Shown: piece by piece, positions 58,921 through 64,000 of the stretch
Position numbering within the stretch: position 1 is the stretch's first letter
Layout: every line of letters starts with the position of its first letter
Assembly (NCBI RefSeq): GCF_028372415.1
Contig: NC_092875.1
Location: forward strand, 355,872,233-355,936,232
Source of the DNA: Notamacropus eugenii
Lineage: Eukaryota > Chordata > Mammalia > Diprotodontia > Macropodidae
Direction: 5' to 3'
DNA: 64,000 nt
The notes under the pieces: model-generated
What the model was told of the DNA's origin: nothing
Seen by the model: the letters and a program-made list of their open reading frames with translations, nothing else
Databases searched by the model: none
Made by a program: the position numbers and the translations under genes

Positions 58921-59118
58921 GAAGTTGAAGAACATGTGGCATTTTTAATAACAGTTCCAACAGCCCTTGCTATTTTCTTCGCAATATTTATTCTTGTCTG
59001 CATTGAATCTGTATTTAAGAAGCTACTTCGCGTTTTCTCTTTGGTAATATGGGTATGCCTTGTTGCCATGGGATATTTATTCATGTGTTTTGAGGACTCC
59101 ATCTTTCCTTGGGACCAG
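58921..59118 (+). CDS. ADCY2: ADCY2 exon 2: second and third membrane spans
   Basis: Encodes residues 83-148 (66 codons) of adenylate cyclase type 2. It starts EVEEHVAFLITVPTALAIFF and includes membrane spans at about residues 88-107 and 117-135 (the latter within VFSLVIWVCLVAMGYLFMCF), joined by a short basic loop ESVFKKLLR. It ends PWDQ. The acceptor is tttcttttcttag|G and the donor CAG|gtaaga, both phase 0, so exon 1 joins exon 2 in frame. The sequence agrees closely with human ADCY2 as I remember it, except for the stretch after FMCF, which reads EDSIF here where I recall GGTVS. That stretch would lie in the short loop after span 3. Remaining spans and both catalytic domains are outside the window. 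Confidence 0.95.
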
Positions 59119-60060
59119 GTAAGATTTCCAATTCTTTTTTTATAATCTCTTTGTTCAATGATTGGTCATCACTTCTGCCCTTCTGCACCCTAGTCTAAAC
59201 TGAATACCTCTGAAAGAGAATTACTTAAAGTAGACATCTTAGAACTAACCACGTTGATGGATAATACATTTTAATGAGACATGATTTCCAGTCAATATAT
59301 CCAAAAGAGAAATAAAAACAAGATTGACAACTTAGTCACCATTACCTGAGCACAAGCCTGAGAGACAGAAGACATATTCAATATAGATTTAGGCCATCTA
59401 TTTTCCTTTATACAGAAAGCTTTCTGTGGAGCTTCTGTTGTTAGCGAAGGAAAGAATTTCATAAACAAAGAGGTATTTCTGAGCTAAAAGTAGATAATAA
59501 AAATTTACCTAGGAGTTGTGATGCATAATTATAGTACTTACTACTATGGACTTGAGAGTGATGGATCACTTGAGTTTGGGAGTTCTGAGTTATAGCAGAG
59601 CTAAAGCCAATCAGGTGGCTACACTAAGTCCAGCACTAGTATGATGAGCCCTGGAAGTTGGAGAGAGGTAAACCAGGCTGCTGAAGTAAAGGTGAATTGT
59701 CTTATGTCAATAATAGAGTGGATCAAAGCCTTCATTTTGATCAGTAGTAGAGTCATGCCCATGAGTGGCTGCTGTACCTTCAGACAGGGGGAGATAGGGA
59801 GACACAAATAAAACAAAACTAAATGTAAATTATGAAATATTACCATGTATTGAAATATTTTTTCCAAGATACCTGCAGATACAATGAAGATTTTTAGTTT
59901 GTTAATTGACACACAATTTATAGATAAGAAGAATGAAAAGACTGATATACTTCCAGTTGAATGGCTGACAGGCACCTATTCCTCTTAGAGTTATTTATGT
60001 GAAGACTTTGGGAAACATTAATCATCAAGACAGTAATTAACCAGGAAGTAAGCCAAAGAG
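59119..60060 (+). other. ADCY2: ADCY2 intron 2, start
   Basis: Begins gtaaga. No recognisable exon or confident repeat in the first 0.9 kb. Confidence 0.6.
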
Positions 60061-60062
60061 CA

Positions 60063-60068
60063 GAAAAA

Positions 60069-60133
<65 letters not shown>

Positions 60134-60245
60134 GAAGGAAGGAAGGAAGGAAGGAAGGAAGGAAGGAAGGAAGGAAGGAAGGAAGGAAGGAAGGAAGGAA
60201 GAAAGAAAGAAAAAGAAAAAGAAAAAGAAAAAGAAAGAAAGAAAT
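60063..60245. repeat. (GAAA)n(GGAA)n(GAAA)n purine tract
   Basis: About 180 bp with sharp unit changes (GAAA to about 60131, GGAA to about 60200, then GAAA/AAAAG). It lies where the antisense HAL1 copy would have its pyrimidine-rich 3' stretch, so it probably expanded from that. Confidence 0.95.
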
Positions 60246-61639
60246 TTTAAAAATATGCTTCAATCTGTATTCAAACACCATCAATTCTTTCTCTGGTGAT
60301 GGGTAGTGTGTTTCATCATAAGTCCTTCAGAGTTCTCTTAGATCTTTTTATTGCTGAGAATTGCTAATTCATACACATCTGATCATCATTCAATACTGCT
60401 GTTACTTTGTACACAACACATTTCATTTTGCATCAGCTCATGTAAGTGTTTTCAGGTTTTTCTGAGAGTATCCTGCTCACAATTTCTTATATCACAATAG
60501 TAATCCATCATAATCACATACCACAATTGGTTTAGCCATTCCCCAATTGATGGGGCGTCCTCTTAATTTCAATTTATCACCAGGAAAGAGCTGACATAAA
60601 TATTTTTGTACATTTAGGTTCTTTTCCTTTTTTTTTTTTTTTGTCTCTCTTGGGATACAGACCTAGTAGTGGTCAAAGGATATGTATGGTTTTATAGCCA
60701 TTTGGGCATAATTCCAAATTGATTTGCAGAATGGATGAATCAGTTCAAAACTTCACTAATAGTGCATTAATGTCTACTTTTCCACATCCTCTCCAACATT
60801 TTCATTTTCCTTTTCTGTCCTATTAGTCAATGTAATAAGTATGAGACAGTACCACAGAATTGTTTTAATTTGCATTTCTCCAATTAGTAGCGAATAAGAA
60901 TAGCATTTTTTTCATATATCCATAGATAGTTTGATTACTTCAATGGAAAGCTGTTCATATCTTCTGATCAATTATCAGTTTGGGAATGGCTCTTATTTTT
61001 ATAAATTTGACTCAGTTCTCTATATATTTGAGAAATAAGGACTTTATCAGAAAAAAAAAATTGCTTCTACATTTTTATCACAATTACTATTCCTAAATGT
61101 ATTTCCCCCAATCCTATTCCCCTGTTTATTTCATTCTCTCCTTTCAATCTGTTCCTTCTCAAAAGTGTTTCACTTTTGACTGCTCCCTGCCCCAATCTGC
61201 CCTCCCTTCCATCATCACCCTCTTTTCTTATCTCCTTCCCCTCCTACTTTCCTGTAGAGTAAGATAAATTTTTATACCCAATAGAGTGTATATGTTATTC
61301 CCACTTTTAGTCAATTTTGATGAGAATAAGATTCACTGATTCCCCCCTTCCCCAATTTCCCCTCCATCATAAAAGTTTTTTCTTTCCTCTTTTAAGTGGG
61401 ATTATTCACCCCTTAATTTTATTTTTTTTATATCATCCCTTTATATTCAACTCATACCTGTGCCTTCTATCTATATATACTCCTAACTGCCCTAATAATG
61501 AGATAGTTCTTAGGAATTACAAATATCATTTTCTCACATAAAAATGTAAACAGTTTTATCTTATTAAGCCCTTTATGATTTCTCTTTCCTGTTCATCTTT
61601 ATATGTTTCTATTGAGTCTTGTATTTGAAAGTGAAATTT

Positions 61640-62660
61640 TCTTTTCAGCTCTGGTATTTTCATCAAGAATTCTTGAAAGTCCTCTATTTCATTTAATATT
61701 CATTTTTTTCCTTGAAGGATTATACTCAGTTTTGCTGGGTAGGTGATTTTTGGTTGTACTTCTAGCTCCTTTGTCCTCCTCCATATCATACTCTACCCTC
61801 TCTGATCCTGTAATGTGGAAGCTGCTAAATCTTGTGTTATCCTGGCTATGGCTTCCTGATACTTGAATTGTTTCTTTCTGACTGCTTGCAATATTTTCTC
61901 CTTGAACTGGGAGCTCTGTAATTTAGCTATAATATTTGTAGGAATTTTTATTTTGGTATCTTATTCAGGAGGTGATCAATATATTCTTTAAACTTCTGTT
62001 TTACCCTTGCTTCTAGCATATCAGGGCAGTTTTCTTTGATAATTTCTTGAAAGATGATGTCTAAGCTATTTTGCAATTGTGGCTTTCAGGTAGTCCAATA
62101 ATTTTAAAATTATTTCTCTGGATTTTTCTAGTCAGTTGTTTTTCCAATGATATATTTTATATTGTCTTCTATTTTTTCATTCTTTTGGCTTTTGTTTTAT
62201 TGTTTCTTGATTTCTCATAAAGTCATTAGATTCCATTTGCTCAGTTCTAATTTTTAAGGAATTATTTTCTTCAGTGAGCTCTTGGACCACTTTTTCCCAT
62301 TCACCCAATTCTGCTTTTAAAAGTATTCTTCTCCTCATTGGTTGTTTCTTTTTTTTTGGACCACTTTTACAATTTGACCTAGTCTGTTTTTCAAAGTGTT
62401 ATTTTCTTCAATATTTTTAGAGGGTCTCCTTTACCAACTTGTTGACTTGTTTTTTATGATTTTCTTACATCACTCTCATTTCTCTTCCCAATTTTTCTTC
62501 TACTTCTATTACTTGATTTTCAAAATCCTCTTTGAGCTCTGCTATGACCTAAGACCAATTCATATTTTTCTTGGAGGCTTTGGATGTAGCAGCTTTGACT
62601 TTGTTATCTTCTTTTGAGTGTGTGTTTTGATCTTCCTTGTCACAAAAGTAACATTTTATG
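61640..62660 (-). pseudogene. ORF1 remnant of HAL1 copy 4
   Basis: The minus strand contains the same segments as copy 2: the sequence for DKEDQ-type acidic residues, the 'gctcaaagaggattttgaaa' helix region, and the C-terminal-domain part near 61790-61640. Stops and small indels break every frame. Long + strand frames (62396-62617) are shadows. Confidence 0.65.
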
Positions 62661-63604
62661 GTCAGATATTTTCTGCTGTTTGCTAATTTTTTTCCAGCTT
62701 ATTAATTACTTGACTTTTAAGTGTTTGTTAAAGTAAGACTCTACTTTCAGGGTGGGAAGTGCACCGTCCCAAGCTTCAAGGGTTTTGTGCAGTTGTTTTC
62801 AGGGATACTTCTAGGGACCTGTAAGTTTTTACTTATTCTAAGATGGTATGATCTAAGGAGAGGTGTTTATTCCTCTCTGACCTGTGCTCTAGTCTGTGAA
62901 TGACTACAACCACTCTTTTTTTCCCCTGAAACTGTGAGGAGGATCCCTACTCAACTGTGGTTACAAACTCTGGTGTGCTAGTGCTCCTCCTCACCCTGGG
63001 ACTGACACCCAGGACTGTGACCCAGTTCCAAATATAGATAAAACAACAGAGTCCTGCCTCAGTGCTAACAGAGAGACCACTGTAATTTTATTCTGATGGG
63101 TTATTTGACCCCCTTAACCATCTGTGGGAGGAGAGCTCCAGAAGCAACTGCTACCATTGCTGAATCAGTGGCTCCCAAGGCCTGTTCCTGGTTTGCTGGG
63201 ACAGGGGCTGTGCTTGCACAGCCTGTATAGAACTGTGCTTCACTCTTACCTATGTCCAACAGATCTTTTCCGCTGACCTTCTAAGTTGTCTTTGACATCT
63301 GTGGGCTAAGAGGTCTGGAAACTGTCACTGCTGCCACTGATGCAGTCATCCCAAAGCCTGCTCCAGGTTTACTGGGACTAGGGCTGCGCTGGTGCAGCTC
63401 GCACAGGATTAAGCTCCTCTCTCACTCTGGTGCAATCTGACCTTTTAAGTTGTCCTGGGGTGGAAATTTTTTTCACTCTGTCTTTTTGTGTGTTCTACTG
63501 CTCTAAAATTTGTTTAGTCATTATTTAAAGGTATCTGGAAGGGTTTGGGGAAGAGCTCAGATGAGTTGCTGCCATAAATTCCACTATCTTGGCCTAGTTA
63601 CGTT

Positions 63605-64000
63605 ATTTCTACTGGGTATCTGTTAATCTGTGGTTGCTATATTATTCTTTGCTGCCATATGCTGGACTTCAGCTCTTCAAGCACTTCAGCCCTCTCTCCC
63701 CTGAATTCTGCTGCCATCTACTGTGATACATGGTCTCACATACTTCTCTTTGACAGAGACTGGTTAATTCTCTTTTAATGATGGGAGTGAAACCAAAATC
63801 ACCCGGTTAAAAATTCAACCAAAGCTACAAGAAAGCCTCAAGATTAATTTTTTTTTTTAATTTTAGCTCGGGAAATGAGATTTCCCTCCTTCAAAAGATC
63901 CTTTCTGATTGGCATGAAGAAAAAAGTGGAGGAAAGAAAAAATGCTAGGTAAAGGAGGAAGGTCCAGAAATTTATATTCTTGTTTCACATTCCACCATTT
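63605..64000. other. Intron 2, right edge of window
   Basis: No exon, gene or repeat recognised. Confidence 0.4.

Larger units (their letters stand above)
60060..63600 (-). mobile_element. HAL1/L1 derivative (copy 4), antisense in ADCY2 intron 2
   Basis: Read on the minus strand from about 63600: an L1-type 5' end (complement of 'cactatcttggcctagtta'), a 5' region, ORF1 remnants (62660-61640), a purine-rich spacer (61550-61080 complement), the L1 ORF2 3' remnant (61060-60500) and the 3' tail region. The order is the same as in copy 2 (10298-14430), and the two spacers align along their length. The reverse-transcriptase core is absent. No clear target duplication was found. Confidence 0.78.

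Noticed and set aside
59119-64000. Third coding exon of ADCY2
   Set aside because: Looked for the next membrane-span sequence and for an acceptor with an open phase-0 exon. None was recognisable before the window ends.

Overview
The window is nuclear DNA of a mammal, most likely a marsupial. It is AT-rich and almost entirely non-coding. It is packed with interspersed repeats that I recognise as marsupial-type: L1/HAL1 elements with a long purine-rich spacer, tRNA-headed CORE-SINEs ending in the 'gagaaggaaatgg...' tail, old MIR/L2/CR1 relics, hAT-like fragments and an RTE-like LINE. The species assignment rests on remembered repeat families and was not checked against a library.

One gene is clearly present: the 5' end of ADCY2 (adenylate cyclase type 2), on the + strand. 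Its first coding exon (36913-37158, 82 codons) sits in the only CpG island (about 36270-37160). Its second coding exon (58921-59118, 66 codons) follows a 21.76-kb intron. Both exons are phase 0 with canonical GT/AG splice sites. Together they encode the cytosolic N-terminus and roughly the first three membrane spans. The catalytic domains lie beyond the right edge.

Layout. 1-36000 is 5' flanking DNA with repeats only. It holds a complete HAL1-type insertion with a 16-bp target-site duplication (4937-7322), a longer HAL1/L1 derivative (10298-14430) split by a solo LTR (12355-12864), an antisense L1 3' region (23255-24160), a decayed RTE-like LINE (27640-28990), antisense CR1/L3 fragments and many SINEs. 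36000-37160 is the promoter/CpG island, leader with two short upstream ORFs, and exon 1. 37160-58920 is intron 1, with a likely second LTR carrying a perfect 45-bp tandem duplication (about 45150-45940), a sense L1/HAL1 copy (about 51900-54000), a minisatellite and several long microsatellites. 59119-64000 is the start of intron 2, dominated by an antisense HAL1/L1 copy (about 60060-63600).

I found no evidence of a novel multigene system. The most informative observations are: three HAL1 copies share one ORF1-plus-spacer design, and two of them add the same L1 ORF2 tail; a nested, datable LTR insertion; and sequence differences in the ADCY2 N-terminus and second exon compared with the human protein as I remember it.
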